A stretch of DNA of 64,000 nt from assembly GCA_030156665.1 (NCBI GenBank), contig JASGMB010000001.1, positions 1 through 64,000 of the forward strand, written 5' to 3'. The position numbers and the translations under genes were made by a program. The notes below the pieces were generated by a model. That model was not told the DNA's origin. It saw nothing but the letters and a program-made list of their open reading frames with translations, and did not search any database. Shown piece by piece: positions 45,779 through 55,467 of the stretch (position 1 is its first letter; each line of letters opens with the position of its first letter). The DNA comes from Clostridiales bacterium (GTDB lineage Bacteria; Bacillota; Clostridia; SK-Y3).

Positions 45779-46231
45779 TCAAAATTGTTTCTCGCTATCA
45801 ATCAATAGTGTTACAGGGCCATCATTATAAATATCTAAATACATATGAGCCCCAAAAACACCCGTTTGAACTTTTTTAACACCAACCTCTTTACATTTTA
45901 ATACAAATAATTCATAGAGGCTATTTGCCAAATTAGGAGGAGCAGCATTGGCAAAACTTGGTCTGCGACCTTTTCTGCAATCACCGTAAAGCGTAAATTG
46001 AGAAACTACTAATAACTCTCCATCTACATCAAGAAGGGATAAATTCATTTTTGAATTTTCATCTTCAAAAATTCTTAAATTAATAATTTTATCTACCATA
46101 TAATCAATATCTTCTTCAGAATCATTGGGTCCTATACCAAGTAAAATCATTAAACCCTTATTAATTTCACCCGTAATTTGTCCATTTACAGTAACTTTTG
46201 ATGCTGTAACTCTTTGAACAACTGCACGCAA
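45779..46231 (-). CDS. dtd: D-aminoacyl-tRNA deacylase
   Basis: A 150-residue enzyme that hydrolyses D-amino acids from mischarged tRNA. The family hallmarks are [13 protein letters not shown] at the start, [23 protein letters not shown] (residue 78 on; contains SQFT) and [10 protein letters not shown] with NDGPVTL (GPVT motif, cross-subunit Gly-cisPro). The start is the TTG at 46231, with GGTGAGG upstream; a GTG three codons earlier overlaps the ribosome binding site. relA lies upstream, as in many Firmicutes. Confidence 0.95.
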   Translation of the reverse strand: MRAVVQRVTASKVTVNGQITGEINKGLMILLGIGPNDSEEDIDYMVDKIINLRIFEDENSKMNLSLLDVDGELLVVSQFTLYGDCRKGRRPSFANAAPPNLANSLYELFVLKCKEVGVKKVQTGVFGAHMYLDIYNDGPVTLLIDSEKQF

Positions 46232-46430
46232 ATACCTCACCTCCTCATATATAGGCCTTTCAGATTACATTGTTTAAATAAAATCTATAGAAAAATCGCT
46301 ATCAGTCTGCTGTTTTCACAAATTTGAGCCTTTTTCTTAAAAAATCATTCATAAAAATACTACAAGTTTTATATTATTAAATATCATATTTACATTTTTT
46401 ATAATTATTCATTCTTAATTATTAATTAAT

Positions 46431-48605
46431 TCACTGTCTGCTTCTATTTACTCCAAATACACCATTTATTTTGCGAAGCTTTTTAATAATTTTATCTAAT
46501 TGTTCAGTATCTGTTATTTCTAATGTAAGGTTGATAATTACGATTTTTTCTTTTGACGTTCTTGCATTCATTGCCTTTAAAGGTATCTTGGAATCCGCTA
46601 CGCTATTTGTAACTTCAACCAGTAATCCTCCACGGTCATTGGCTAATATCTGAACATCAGACAAATATGATGCATTTTGAGCACTTTCCCATGCGACTTC
46701 AATTAAACGATTTCTCTCATTATCATCAACTTTTACATTGGAGCAGTCTTTTCGATGAACAGAAACACCTCTTCCACGAGTGATATACCCAACAATTTCA
46801 TCCCCCGGGACAGGATTGCAACATCTCGACAATCTTACCAAACAATTTTCAATCCCTTTTACAATAATACCATTATTATTTTGCCTTCTTTTTTTAGATT
46901 TAAAAACTGTATTTATCTCCTCATGAGCTGGTTCAACCGCTTCAGTCTTTGTAGCTTTTCTGTATTCTTCACGAAGCCTTCCAACAACTTTAGAAGCAGC
47001 AATTCCTCCATATCCTACACTTGCATATAAATCATCCAGACTTTGAAAACTGTACTTTTTTAAAACGATTTCTATCCATTCACTTTTAAATAGTTGGTTA
47101 TGCGTGAAACCAGTTTTCTTCAATTCCTTTTCAATTAACTCTTTTCCTCGTGAGACATTCTCTTCTCGATTTTCTTTTTTAAACCACTGATTAATTTTAT
47201 TCCGTGCCTGAGAAGTTTTTGCTATTTTTAACCAATCTTTACTCGGACCATGTACTGTGGCAGAAGTAAGAATTTCTATAATATCTCCATTTTTAAGAAC
47301 ATATTCAATAGGTACTATTTTTCCATTTACTTTTGCTCCCATCATTCGATTGCCCACCGCACTATGGATAGTATAAGCAAAATCAATAGGTGTAGAGCCT
47401 GCCGGTAAATTAATAACATCCCCTTTAGGAGTAAAAACAAACACTTCATCAGCAAATAAATCGATTTTTAATGTCTGCATAAATTCTTCTGCATCGGTTA
47501 GGTCTCTCTGTATTTCAAGAAGTTGCCTTACCCACGCTAACTTTGAATCCAAGTCTGAAGTTCCAGTTTTACCTTCTTTATATTTCCAGTGAGCAGCAAT
47601 ACCATATTCTGCTATTCTATGCATATCCCACGTTCTTATTTGAATTTCAAACGGTTTTCCTGCCGGGCCAATCACCGTTGAATGAAGGGATTGATACATG
47701 TTAGGTTTAGGCATTGCGATGTAATCCTTAAAACGTCCTGGTATTGGTTTATACAGCTCATGAACCATTCCCAGAACACCATAACAATCTTTTACGCTAT
47801 TAACGATTACCCTGACAGCAAATAGGTCATATATTTCTTCGATGTTTTTACCCTGGGCATACATTTTTCGATAGATACTGTAAAAATGTTTCGCCCTCCC
47901 GTCAATTTGGCCTTGGATTTTTAATTCTTTCAAACGGTTACTAATCGTATCAATTATTGATTTTAAATAAGCTTCCCTTTCTTGTCGTTTTTCAGCAATA
48001 CTTTCTACAATTTCATAGTATGCAATAGGGTCTAAATATCGTAAGGACAAATCTTCCAGTTCCCACTTAACTTTAAAAATTCCAAGCCTATGGGCTAAAG
48101 GTGCAAACACTTCCAACGTCTCTCGTGCTTTTTCCCGTTGCTTTTCTTCAGGCACACTTTTTAGTGTTCGCATATTGTGAAGCCTATCAGCTAACTTTAT
48201 GAGAATAACTCTTATATCTTTAGCCATCGCTAAAAACATTTTTCTTAAGTTCTCCACTTGCTGTTCTTCTTTAGTTGTATAAGGTATTTTACCCAACTTT
48301 GTTACCCCATCTACAAGTAAGGCCACCTGTTCTCCAAACATGTTTTTAATCTCTTCATAGCTGTAGGATGTATCCTCTATAACGTCATGTAACAATCCTG
48401 CTACTAATGATTCACAGTCTAATTCCAATTCAGCTAATATATGTGCAACTCCCAAAGGGTGCATAATATATGGTTCTCCAGAAATTCTATTTTGTCCATC
48501 GTGGGCTTCTCTGGAAACTTTATATGCCTTACTTAATAGATCCCAGTCACATTGAGGATTATATTTATTAACCTTTTCTACTAGCTTTCTATATGCTTCA
48601 TCCAT
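46431..48605 (-). CDS. relA: Bifunctional (p)ppGpp synthetase/hydrolase RelA/SpoT
   Basis: A protein of about 724 residues controlling the stringent response. The HD hydrolase domain shows HPLGVAHILAEL and LLHDVIEDT. The synthetase domain has YSIYRKMYAQG and KPNMYQSLHSTVIGP. Then come TGS (VFTPKGDVINLPAGSTPIDFAY), helical and zinc-finger regions (RLSRCCNPVPGDEIVGYITRG) and a C-terminal ACT domain. The complete HD and synthetase motifs suggest both activities. ATG at 48605 has GGGG six bases upstream. Its leader contains a structured repeat shared with the mutS2 upstream region. Confidence 0.96.
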   Translation of the reverse strand: MDEAYRKLVEKVNKYNPQCDWDLLSKAYKVSREAHDGQNRISGEPYIMHPLGVAHILAELELDCESLVAGLLHDVIEDTSYSYEEIKNMFGEQVALLVDGVTKLGKIPYTTKEEQQVENLRKMFLAMAKDIRVILIKLADRLHNMRTLKSVPEEKQREKARETLEVFAPLAHRLGIFKVKWELEDLSLRYLDPIAYYEIVESIAEKRQEREAYLKSIIDTISNRLKELKIQGQIDGRAKHFYSIYRKMYAQGKNIEEIYDLFAVRVIVNSVKDCYGVLGMVHELYKPIPGRFKDYIAMPKPNMYQSLHSTVIGPAGKPFEIQIRTWDMHRIAEYGIAAHWKYKEGKTGTSDLDSKLAWVRQLLEIQRDLTDAEEFMQTLKIDLFADEVFVFTPKGDVINLPAGSTPIDFAYTIHSAVGNRMMGAKVNGKIVPIEYVLKNGDIIEILTSATVHGPSKDWLKIAKTSQARNKINQWFKKENREENVSRGKELIEKELKKTGFTHNQLFKSEWIEIVLKKYSFQSLDDLYASVGYGGIAASKVVGRLREEYRKATKTEAVEPAHEEINTVFKSKKRRQNNNGIIVKGIENCLVRLSRCCNPVPGDEIVGYITRGRGVSVHRKDCSNVKVDDNERNRLIEVAWESAQNASYLSDVQILANDRGGLLVEVTNSVADSKIPLKAMNARTSKEKIVIINLTLEITDTEQLDKIIKKLRKINGVFGVNRSRQ

Positions 48606-48653
48606 TTTTATCCCCACTTCTAATAGATTGGAGTTAGAAGGTAGCGTTATAAA

Positions 48654-48749
48654 AATGCTTCCAGCAGAAGCATTTTAAATGAAATTTTTTTTGAAACGCA
48701 TTTAACGGAAAGTGTAAAATCAAGGAAAAAATATACTTTTCTATGCGTT
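48654..48749. repeat. Structured repeat C, copy 1 (upstream of relA)
   Basis: Plus-strand order: hairpin AATGCTTC/GAAGCATT (48654-48674), a T8 run, then a large stem closed by AACGCAT (48695-48701) and ATGCGTT (48743-48749), with an inner GGAAAGTGTA/TATACTTTTC pairing. Two more copies at 63056-63109 and 63155-63221 keep these pairings with different bases. Read on the minus strand, it lies in the relA leader, with the small hairpin and TTTTTAT after the large stem, like an attenuator. Confidence 0.75.
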
Positions 48750-48756
48750 ATAAAAA

Positions 48757-48773
48757 AAGCAGCAAAGCTGCTT
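48757..48773 (-). terminator. Terminator after apt
   Basis: AAGCAGC pairs with GCTGCTT around a 3-base loop, followed on the minus strand by TTTTTATAACG. It lies about 60 bases after the apt stop. Confidence 0.8.
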
Positions 48774-48834
48774 CAATTTTATTTTCAACAAGCATGTTCC
48801 CAAACATATCTTCAAACTCCATACCCTAAGCTTT

Positions 48835-49347
48835 TTAAAACTTTACAACTGAATGTACATTATAATTTTTTAATTTTTCTCTACCCTTTAAAAATTCAAG
48901 CTCTACAAGATAAACAATATCTGTTACTATTCCTCCAAGCTGTTCAACCAGTTTAATATTTGAAATTGTAGTACCTCCCGTTGCCAATAGGTCATCAACA
49001 ATAACAACTTTTTGTCCAGACTTAATTGCATCCTCGTGTATTTCTAAAACATCTACACCATACTCTAATTCATACTCGACCTGAATGGTTTTATAAGGTA
49101 ATTTACCTTTTTTTCGAATAGGAACAAATCCTTTGTTCAAAGCATAAGCAATAGGTGCACCAACAATAAATCCTCTTGACTCAGGGCCTACAATGATGTC
49201 AAAGTCTTTATCTTTAATTTTTTCAATTAAACTGTCCATGGCATATTTAAAAGCATCCTTATCTTGCAAAACAGTAGTAATATCAATAAAATCTATACCT
49301 TCCTTTGGGAAATCCATAACGTGCCTAAATTTTTCTTTTAAATTCAT
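48835..49347 (-). CDS. apt: Adenine phosphoribosyltransferase
   Basis: A 170-residue enzyme that makes AMP from adenine and PRPP. The N-terminus has the family start (RHVMDFPKEGIDFIDITTVLQ), and the PRPP-binding loop VVIVDDLLATGGTTISN is at about residues 118-134. Length is standard. It lies between recJ and relA, the common order in Firmicutes. Confidence 0.97.
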   Translation of the reverse strand: MNLKEKFRHVMDFPKEGIDFIDITTVLQDKDAFKYAMDSLIEKIKDKDFDIIVGPESRGFIVGAPIAYALNKGFVPIRKKGKLPYKTIQVEYELEYGVDVLEIHEDAIKSGQKVVIVDDLLATGGTTISNIKLVEQLGGIVTDIVYLVELEFLKGREKLKNYNVHSVVKF

Positions 49348-49377
49348 AATAACCCTCCTGGTGTTTATTAATTTTTA

Positions 49378-51894
49378 TTACTCAAGAAAAAAGTTTTCAC
49401 ATTCTTGCAACCTATCTCTTAAGCTTCTAAGCTTTTTTAGTTTTAAAGAATTTTCAATATTCACTTTCTTTCCTTTATGATGACATTGTTTTATGATGAC
49501 ATCGTCATCGCTTATGGTGAGTTTTATTAAACCCAACTCTTCAAATATTTGTAGACAATTTTTTATTTTTAAATAATTCATAGGTGTATTATAACTTATT
49601 GAAATACTTCGATTCAATAAACATAAATTCCCTGAATATACTTCATTGATACTTCTTGTTTTTATATATTGATAAACAATGACAAAATCGTGTCTTTCCG
49701 GTATTATACTGTCCATAACTTCTTTACACCATTCAAATTTGTCGTGGTCGAATAGTATATGAACCTTTATCGAATTAGTATCATTGTTACTATTGAAATA
49801 ACTAATCTGATTGAATAGTTCGTAAATAGCAGATAAATTAAAACACGGATCATAAATATATATGTGATTATAACCTGTCACATCCAGGTTATGCATTAAC
49901 GGATTAATTAAAATGTCTAGGGAGCTCTTTTTATTGATTGTATTAAAATGAATGCCGTAACTTTTTTTATTTTCTCCGCTCACTTTAATATCTTTTAAAA
50001 TTTCGCGTATACCTCTTAATGTATTTACAATAATCAGACAATTATCATTAATTTTTATCTCGTTTAAAAAGCTTATTAAATTTTCTTTTTGTTCTCTCAT
50101 TCTATCAATCGTTTGACTACTGATAACATTACTTATTATATCATTTCTAACACACGAATCAAATGTTTTATAATACTTACATTCAATTATTTTATTTTTT
50201 TCTAGTTTAATATCTTTTATAATCAATTGTATTTTTTCTTGTTCATTATATGAATTGATCCCCAGTGAACAAGCTATATCTACAGCGTCTCCTACAACAA
50301 ATTGTTCTTCATAGCTTCCCATATTAAACCCTATTGCATCAATCAGTATACCATTTTTCTCTACGCTTAACTTCAAATGTTTGCTATCTCCAACCGTTCT
50401 AATATCAGAGATGGTTGTATTGCAAAAAGCAAACACCGGACTGGCATTCCCCATCCCAAAAGGCTCTAATACTTCTAATTGTTTTATACTATCAAAGGTA
50501 AGATGTTCAACATGTATCTCACAATCTATATAAATACGGGGTATTAAATCGTCATCACTAAGTTCAATATCGGCATATTCATTAATATATCTTAAAAATA
50601 GTGGAATTTTATCTTTATTTATGCTTAATCCCGCAGCAAGCTCATGTCCTCCAAAGCTCACTAAATAATCTTTACATTCAGTTAGCGCTTTAAATAAGTT
50701 AAAACCGCTTATACTTCTACCTGATCCTTTCCCTTCTTCTCCTTCTAACGCTATAAGTATAGAAGGTCTATAAAACTTTTCGGTAATTCTTGATGCTACA
50801 ATACCAATTACACCATGATGCCAGTTTTTATTAGATAATACAATCACTTTTTGCTTATTTAAATCAAAATCCCTCTCTATAAATTCCAGTGCTTCTTGTA
50901 AAATATATGCTTCAGTTTCTTGTCTATTTTTATTTTCTTCATTTAATTCCTGAGCGATTTTACAAGCAATATCTGCATCATCTGTTAAAAATAACTCTAC
51001 AGCTCTTAAAGCACTTCCGATTCTTCCTGCGGCATTCACTCGAGGAGCAATAGAAAATCCTACCATACCCGTACTTATTTTTTTACCTTCAAGCCCAGCC
51101 ACTTTTATTAACGATTTTAAACCTAGATTATTGGTATAAGGCATGCTTTTAAGACCTCTACTGACAATTAATCTATTTTCACCTAAAAGAGGTACTACAT
51201 CAGCGATTGTACCAAGACAAACAATATCACAATAATCATTAATTAATGCTAGAAAGTTTTCTTTCCCTGCAAGTGCTTGAAGCAGTTTAAATGTAACGCC
51301 TACTCCTGCCAATTCTTTAAAAGGATAATTACAATCGTTTTGTTTGGGATTAAGCACTGCACATGCATTTGGTATTTCTTCCTTGCATTCGTGATGATCC
51401 GTTACAATAATATCAAGCCCCAATTTATTTGCATAATCAACCTCTTCTAATGCCGTAATACCGGAGTCTACCGTAATCATCAAGGTTGTTCCATTTGTAT
51501 GTATTTTTTCAAGAGCATATTTGTTCACCCCATATCCTTCATTTATTCTGTCAGGAATATAGTAATCAACATATGCACCACATGTTAATAAATATTTCAC
51601 CAAAATGGCCGTACTTGTTACGCCATCTACATCGTAATCTCCGTAAACAGTAATTCTTTCTTTATTCTCAATAGCCCGTTTTATTCTAGCAACAGCTTTA
51701 TTCATATCTTTCATTAAAAAAGGGTCATGAAGATGAGTAATATCATTTTTTAAAAACATCTTGATATCTTCATATTTTTGAATTCCTCTATTTGCAATAA
51801 TTGTGGCAACTAAAGGAGAAATATTAAATGTTTTGCTTATTTTTTTAACTACATTATTATTAATGTCGTTATATATCCACTTTTTATCGTTCAT
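49378..51894 (-). CDS. recJ: Single-stranded-DNA-specific exonuclease RecJ
   Basis: A protein of about 838 residues. The DHH domain shows VYGDYDVDGVTSTAILVKYL, VDSGITALEEVDYANKLGLDIIVTDHHECKEEIP and NAAGRIGSA. The DHHA1 domain has VIGIVASRITEKF and SGFNLFKALTECKDYLVSFGGHELAAG, and an OB domain follows. The C-terminal part from about residue 560 is an extension beyond E. coli RecJ (577 residues) and is poorly conserved, as in other Firmicutes. It degrades single-stranded DNA 5' to 3' in repair. ATG at 51894, GGGTGA upstream. Confidence 0.95.
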   Translation of the reverse strand: MNDKKWIYNDINNNVVKKISKTFNISPLVATIIANRGIQKYEDIKMFLKNDITHLHDPFLMKDMNKAVARIKRAIENKERITVYGDYDVDGVTSTAILVKYLLTCGAYVDYYIPDRINEGYGVNKYALEKIHTNGTTLMITVDSGITALEEVDYANKLGLDIIVTDHHECKEEIPNACAVLNPKQNDCNYPFKELAGVGVTFKLLQALAGKENFLALINDYCDIVCLGTIADVVPLLGENRLIVSRGLKSMPYTNNLGLKSLIKVAGLEGKKISTGMVGFSIAPRVNAAGRIGSALRAVELFLTDDADIACKIAQELNEENKNRQETEAYILQEALEFIERDFDLNKQKVIVLSNKNWHHGVIGIVASRITEKFYRPSILIALEGEEGKGSGRSISGFNLFKALTECKDYLVSFGGHELAAGLSINKDKIPLFLRYINEYADIELSDDDLIPRIYIDCEIHVEHLTFDSIKQLEVLEPFGMGNASPVFAFCNTTISDIRTVGDSKHLKLSVEKNGILIDAIGFNMGSYEEQFVVGDAVDIACSLGINSYNEQEKIQLIIKDIKLEKNKIIECKYYKTFDSCVRNDIISNVISSQTIDRMREQKENLISFLNEIKINDNCLIIVNTLRGIREILKDIKVSGENKKSYGIHFNTINKKSSLDILINPLMHNLDVTGYNHIYIYDPCFNLSAIYELFNQISYFNSNNDTNSIKVHILFDHDKFEWCKEVMDSIIPERHDFVIVYQYIKTRSINEVYSGNLCLLNRSISISYNTPMNYLKIKNCLQIFEELGLIKLTISDDDVIIKQCHHKGKKVNIENSLKLKKLRSLRDRLQECENFFLE

Positions 51895-52057
51895 TTTTTC
51901 ACCCAACACTTTAAATAAATTACAATCATGTTTAACCTCAAAAATTAAATATTAACAATGCATAGTCATTATAACAAAAATTTTCTAAAATAATATTAAA
52001 AGTTTACTAAATCAACCTGACGCATACAATTATTAATTCCTAAATATTTAAATATAC

Positions 52058-52573
52058 TTACTTTAACGCTCCAAACTTATAAACAGCTTTTCCAATGATC
52101 ATATCTTTCGTAATATATTTTTGATCCCATTTTCTGCAGTCATAAGAATTATTTCTATTATCACCCATAACAAAGTATCCATATTCCGGAATTTCATAAG
52201 GTCCGAAATCTTCATTCATTTTTTCATAAATATATGGTTCCAAATGCAATTTTCCATTAATATAAAGTTTTCCATCTTTGATCAGTATGGTTTCTCCTCC
52301 CATACCAACAACCCTTTTTACCAGTTGAACATTTTTTTCATGCGGAGAGTGAAATACAATTATATCTCCCCTCTTAACTGGAAAAAACCAATAATTAAAT
52401 TTTAAAACAACAATCTTGTCGTTTATTTGAATGGTAGGTATCATAGAACCTGTAGGAACAATGGAAAGGTTAAGTATGAAAAAACGAATTAACAATGCAA
52501 TAAGAATATAGATAACGATAGTTTTTATCCAATCTTGTGCTTCTTTAACTATAACTTGTTTATTTATTTGCAT
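52058..52573 (-). CDS. lepB: Type I signal peptidase
   Basis: A 171-residue membrane protease with one N-terminal anchor (residues 17-38), catalytic Ser43 in PTGSMIPTI and Lys86 in LVKRVVGMGG, and the box E motif MGDNRNNSYDCRKW. It removes signal peptides outside the membrane and has the short Firmicutes SipS-type form. The ATG follows GAGAGGTAATTAAA. It appears to be transcribed alone or ahead of recJ, with a 160-base gap. Confidence 0.95.
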   Translation of the reverse strand: MQINKQVIVKEAQDWIKTIVIYILIALLIRFFILNLSIVPTGSMIPTIQINDKIVVLKFNYWFFPVKRGDIIVFHSPHEKNVQLVKRVVGMGGETILIKDGKLYINGKLHLEPYIYEKMNEDFGPYEIPEYGYFVMGDNRNNSYDCRKWDQKYITKDMIIGKAVYKFGALK

Positions 52574-52808
52574 TTTAATTACCTCTCCTTGTGTAAATAG
52601 TCCAAAAATCTACATTTTGGACATAAAAATTATAGCATTTAGCTTCTCTATCTTCAACCTTAAATTGACAATAATGAGTAAAATATTTGTGCAGTCGACA
52701 GTATCATTGTGCTTATAAGTACTATGTTTTATAGATAAGTTTTTAAGAAAAAATATACTACTAGTCAAAAGAGTTTAGCGTACATATAATATTATTGAGG
52801 TGAAATAC

Positions 52809-53255
52809 ATGATTTTGGTGAGTGCATGTTTATGCGGTATTAATTGTAAATATAATGGAGGAAATAATTTAAATTCAAAAATTTTGGAATTATACAATAA
52901 AGGAAAGCTAATACCTATATGTCCGGAACAGTTAGGTGGGCTTCCTACTCCCAGAGCACCTAGGGAAATAATAAATGGAAATGGATTAGATGTATTAGAG
53001 GGAAAAGCAAAAATATTAGATAAAGATAAAAAGATTGATAATACGAAGGAATTTATTAGAGGAGCACAAAATGCGCTAAAAATTTCTAAAGCCCTGAATA
53101 TAAAAAAAGCTATTCTTAAGCAACGTAGTCCTTCCTGCGGATTCGGGCAAATTTATGATGGCAGCTTTTCTGGTAGAATCATAAAAGGAAACGGTGTTAC
53201 GGCAGAACTTTTGCATAGAAATGGTATTCAAATATTAACTGAAGAAGATTTTTAA
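52809..53255 (+). CDS. DUF523 family protein
   Basis: A 148-residue protein with the DUF523 signature cysteines: MILVSACLCGINCKYNGG at the N-terminus, CPEQLGGLPTPRAP and KQRSPSCGFGQIYDG. The conserved Cys residues suggest a metal or cluster site, but the biochemical role of this family is not known. The plus-strand ATG at 52809 has GAGGTG 6 bases upstream; an earlier in-frame ATG overlaps that site. Confidence 0.88.
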   Translation: MILVSACLCGINCKYNGGNNLNSKILELYNKGKLIPICPEQLGGLPTPRAPREIINGNGLDVLEGKAKILDKDKKIDNTKEFIRGAQNALKISKALNIKKAILKQRSPSCGFGQIYDGSFSGRIIKGNGVTAELLHRNGIQILTEEDF

Positions 53256-53290
53256 TAGAATTTATTAATTCTCTAATAATTTATAACGAC

Positions 53291-53335
53291 TGAGGCATTC
53301 ATTCTGATCCCTTGTAGTTCAGAATAAATGCCTCA
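53291..53335. terminator. Convergent hairpin between DUF523 and pxpC
   Basis: TGAGGCATTCATTCTGA pairs with TCAGAATAAATGCCTCA with one mismatch around an 11-base loop. It lies 36 bases after the DUF523 stop and 32 bases after the pxpC stop on the opposite strand. U-tracts are weak on both sides. Confidence 0.65.
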
Positions 53336-53366
53336 TAAAGTTATATTATGTTGATCAGTACTATTT

Positions 53367-54383
53367 TCATTCTTCAACAGAAACATCATAACTTTTACCA
53401 TTAACAATAATGGTATAACTTCTGATTTTTGGTATTGTGGTGGTGTTTTGAAGTCGGTTTAAAATATCCTCTTGCTTTTTTAGAAGTTTGTGTGCTTCTT
53501 CGACGTCCACTTGTTCAAATCGTATCTCATCCCCTGGTCTTAATTGTGCTAACTTAGATATATCTACTGAAACAACAGTAGCAATTTTCGTATAGCCTCC
53601 TGTTGTCTGCCGGTCAGCTAACATTATAATTGGTGTCCCATGACCCGGTACTTGGACAGCTCCAAGCGGTATTCCGTCAGAAATAATATCAGCTTTTTCT
53701 ATATGTTCTAATTTAGGCCCTTCCAGTCTATAGCCCATCCTATCTGATTCCTGACCAACTTTATAAGGCTGCGTTAAGAAAGTTTGGATGCTTTTCTTTG
53801 TAAAAGCATCTTGTTGAGGGCCCAAAACTACTCTAACTTTACAAGGCTGCTTGTATTTCGGAATATCAACGATTGGTAATCTTTTTCCTACCATTTGCAT
53901 TTGTGCTTTATTCAGCTTTCCAATTTGTAAAATATCATCCGCTGCTAATTTTCTCCCTTTATAACCACCAATTTTCCCTCTTAAGTAAGTAGACTTACTC
54001 CCCATAATCACAGGGACTTCAATCCCGCCTGCAATTGCCAAATAGGCACGGCATCCTTCACCAAGCTTACCAAAAATAATTCGGCTCCCTTTATATACAT
54101 AAATAGACTTCCATCTAGGAATATATCTTTCATTAATCTTTGCTCCCAAATCTCCTCCAGTAACTGCAATGACACAATCACATAAAAATTCCGCTTCAAA
54201 ACCTGGAAAAGTAATTTCCAATCCTGCCTCTTCTCTTGGATTTCCCACCATTAAATTTGCAGCCTGTAAAGCAAAAGAATCCATTGCTCCTGCAACTGAC
54301 ATTCCATATTGTTGATATCCCTTACGTCCTAAATCTTGAACTGTGGTCAATATACCGGGCTTTATCACTCGTATGGCATTCAT
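53367..54383 (-). CDS. pxpC: 5-oxoprolinase subunit C (KipA/PxpC, biotin-dependent carboxylase fold)
   Basis: A 338-residue cyclophilin-like AHS2-domain protein beginning IRVIKPGILTTVQDLGRKGYQQYGM. The motifs MDSFALQAANLMVGNP and LEITFPGF are typical, as are ISDGIPLGAVQVPGHGTPIIMLADRQTTGGY and KIATV. With PxpA and PxpB it forms the ATP-dependent 5-oxoprolinase that opens 5-oxoproline to glutamate. It follows pxpB by 11 bases and is the last gene in this group. Confidence 0.93.
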   Translation of the reverse strand: MNAIRVIKPGILTTVQDLGRKGYQQYGMSVAGAMDSFALQAANLMVGNPREEAGLEITFPGFEAEFLCDCVIAVTGGDLGAKINERYIPRWKSIYVYKGSRIIFGKLGEGCRAYLAIAGGIEVPVIMGSKSTYLRGKIGGYKGRKLAADDILQIGKLNKAQMQMVGKRLPIVDIPKYKQPCKVRVVLGPQQDAFTKKSIQTFLTQPYKVGQESDRMGYRLEGPKLEHIEKADIISDGIPLGAVQVPGHGTPIIMLADRQTTGGYTKIATVVSVDISKLAQLRPGDEIRFEQVDVEEAHKLLKKQEDILNRLQNTTTIPKIRSYTIIVNGKSYDVSVEE

Positions 54384-54394
54384 TTATATTCCTC

Positions 54395-55123
54395 CTACTC
54401 TTCTAGAATTTCTACTTGATAAATACCTTCATCTACTGCTTTGCTAATTTGTTTATATTCATCTCTGGTAATAGAGTAATATCGAATATAATCACCTGCT
54501 TTGAGCAATATCGGTTGCACTTCATTTTGTGGATCAAACAACTTTATTGGTGTTCTACCAATCAGTCGCCATCCTCCGGGACTATCAATAGGATAAATTC
54601 CCGTTTGTTTATCCGCTATTCCCACTGAACCAGCCGGTATACATGTTCTGGGTTCTTTTAATCTAGGGGTGACAATCTTTTTCGACATACCTCCAAGATA
54701 GCAAAATCCTGGAGTAAATCCAAGCATATAAATTAAATAGTCTCTGCCACTGTGAATATCTATCACTTCTTGAGGGGTTAATCTATTATGTTGCGCTACA
54801 AAATCTAAATCCGGACCAAATTCTTCTCCATATAACACCGGTATTTTAAAAATTTTCGGTTTTGGCAATTGTAAATCCTTTAAATTTTCTTCTAATACTT
54901 GTATTTCATTTATAAGTTTTGATGCAGATATCATTAAAGGGTTATATTGCACTAATAGTGAACGGTAGGTTGGAATAACTTCAACTACCTTTTCACTGTC
55001 GTATTGTTGGAGAGTAAGATAAAGCCCCCGTACTTTTTTATGAATATCGATAGAAATAGTATCACCAAATTCTATAACAATATATTGATCTCCTGCAAGT
55101 ATATATTTTGCTTTAGTATACAT
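54395..55123 (-). CDS. pxpB: 5-oxoprolinase subunit B (KipI/PxpB)
   Basis: A 242-residue AHS1-domain protein. The motifs VIPTYRSLLVQYNP, IPVLYGEEFGPDL, YLIYMLGFTPGFCYLGG and PAGSVGIADKQTGIYPIDSPGGWRLIGRTP are those of PxpB/KipI. KipI in Bacillus also inhibits sporulation kinase KinA, but the 5-oxoprolinase role is the general one. It forms a pair with pxpC. The MITE-like repeat 3 lies between it and the Nramp-like gene, and a terminator precedes that repeat, so pxpBC may need a separate promoter. Confidence 0.92.
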   Translation of the reverse strand: MYTKAKYILAGDQYIVIEFGDTISIDIHKKVRGLYLTLQQYDSEKVVEVIPTYRSLLVQYNPLMISASKLINEIQVLEENLKDLQLPKPKIFKIPVLYGEEFGPDLDFVAQHNRLTPQEVIDIHSGRDYLIYMLGFTPGFCYLGGMSKKIVTPRLKEPRTCIPAGSVGIADKQTGIYPIDSPGGWRLIGRTPIKLFDPQNEVQPILLKAGDYIRYYSITRDEYKQISKAVDEGIYQVEILEE

Positions 55124-55145
55124 ATTTACCCTCCTAAACTTAATC

Positions 55146-55330
55146 TATTGTACTAGTCAAAACATTATTTTAGTTGCTAAAAGTTTTAAAGTCAAGAAAT
55201 TCTAAGCTTGCTTTGGATCGCGTCAAACCCGCTTCGTTCAAACAAGTAACGCTACTTTCCTCCGCTTCGCTAAGAATTTCAAAGGCTTTTTCACTATGCT
55301 CCTGCCACAATATTTTTGACCTAACACAAT
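55146..55330. repeat. MITE-like repeat, copy 3 (about 185 bp)
   Basis: The ends TATTGTACTAGTCAAAA (left) and TTTTTGACCTAACACAATG (right) are imperfect inverted repeats, related to those of copies 1 and 2. The interior shares CTTTTTCACTATGCTCCTG and a GCTTCGTT/GATCGCGTCAAA region with copy 1. No coding capacity. It interrupts the pxp gene group. Confidence 0.7.
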
Positions 55331-55391
55331 GCGTTAACTTAGTGTTGCTTAAACACTAGGTATATTTCAAAAAATCACCAGCTTCTCAAAT

Positions 55392-55430
55392 AAATACATT
55401 TGGGAGCCCTAAGGGCTCCCAAATGTATTT
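55392..55430 (-). terminator. Terminator of the Nramp-like gene
   Basis: A 19-base perfect inverted repeat (AAATACATTTGGGAGCCCT and its complement, 55392-55410 and 55412-55430). On the minus strand it ends in TGTATTTATTTG. It lies 38 bases past the stop at 55468, within the otherwise gene-free 55124-55467 stretch. Confidence 0.8.
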
Positions 55431-55467
55431 ATTTATTAATTGTACGGTCTATTATTTTGTTATGCTT

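Noticed and set aside
54008-54199. Minus-strand frame inside pxpC
   Set aside because: It is an off-frame reading of the PxpC coding region.
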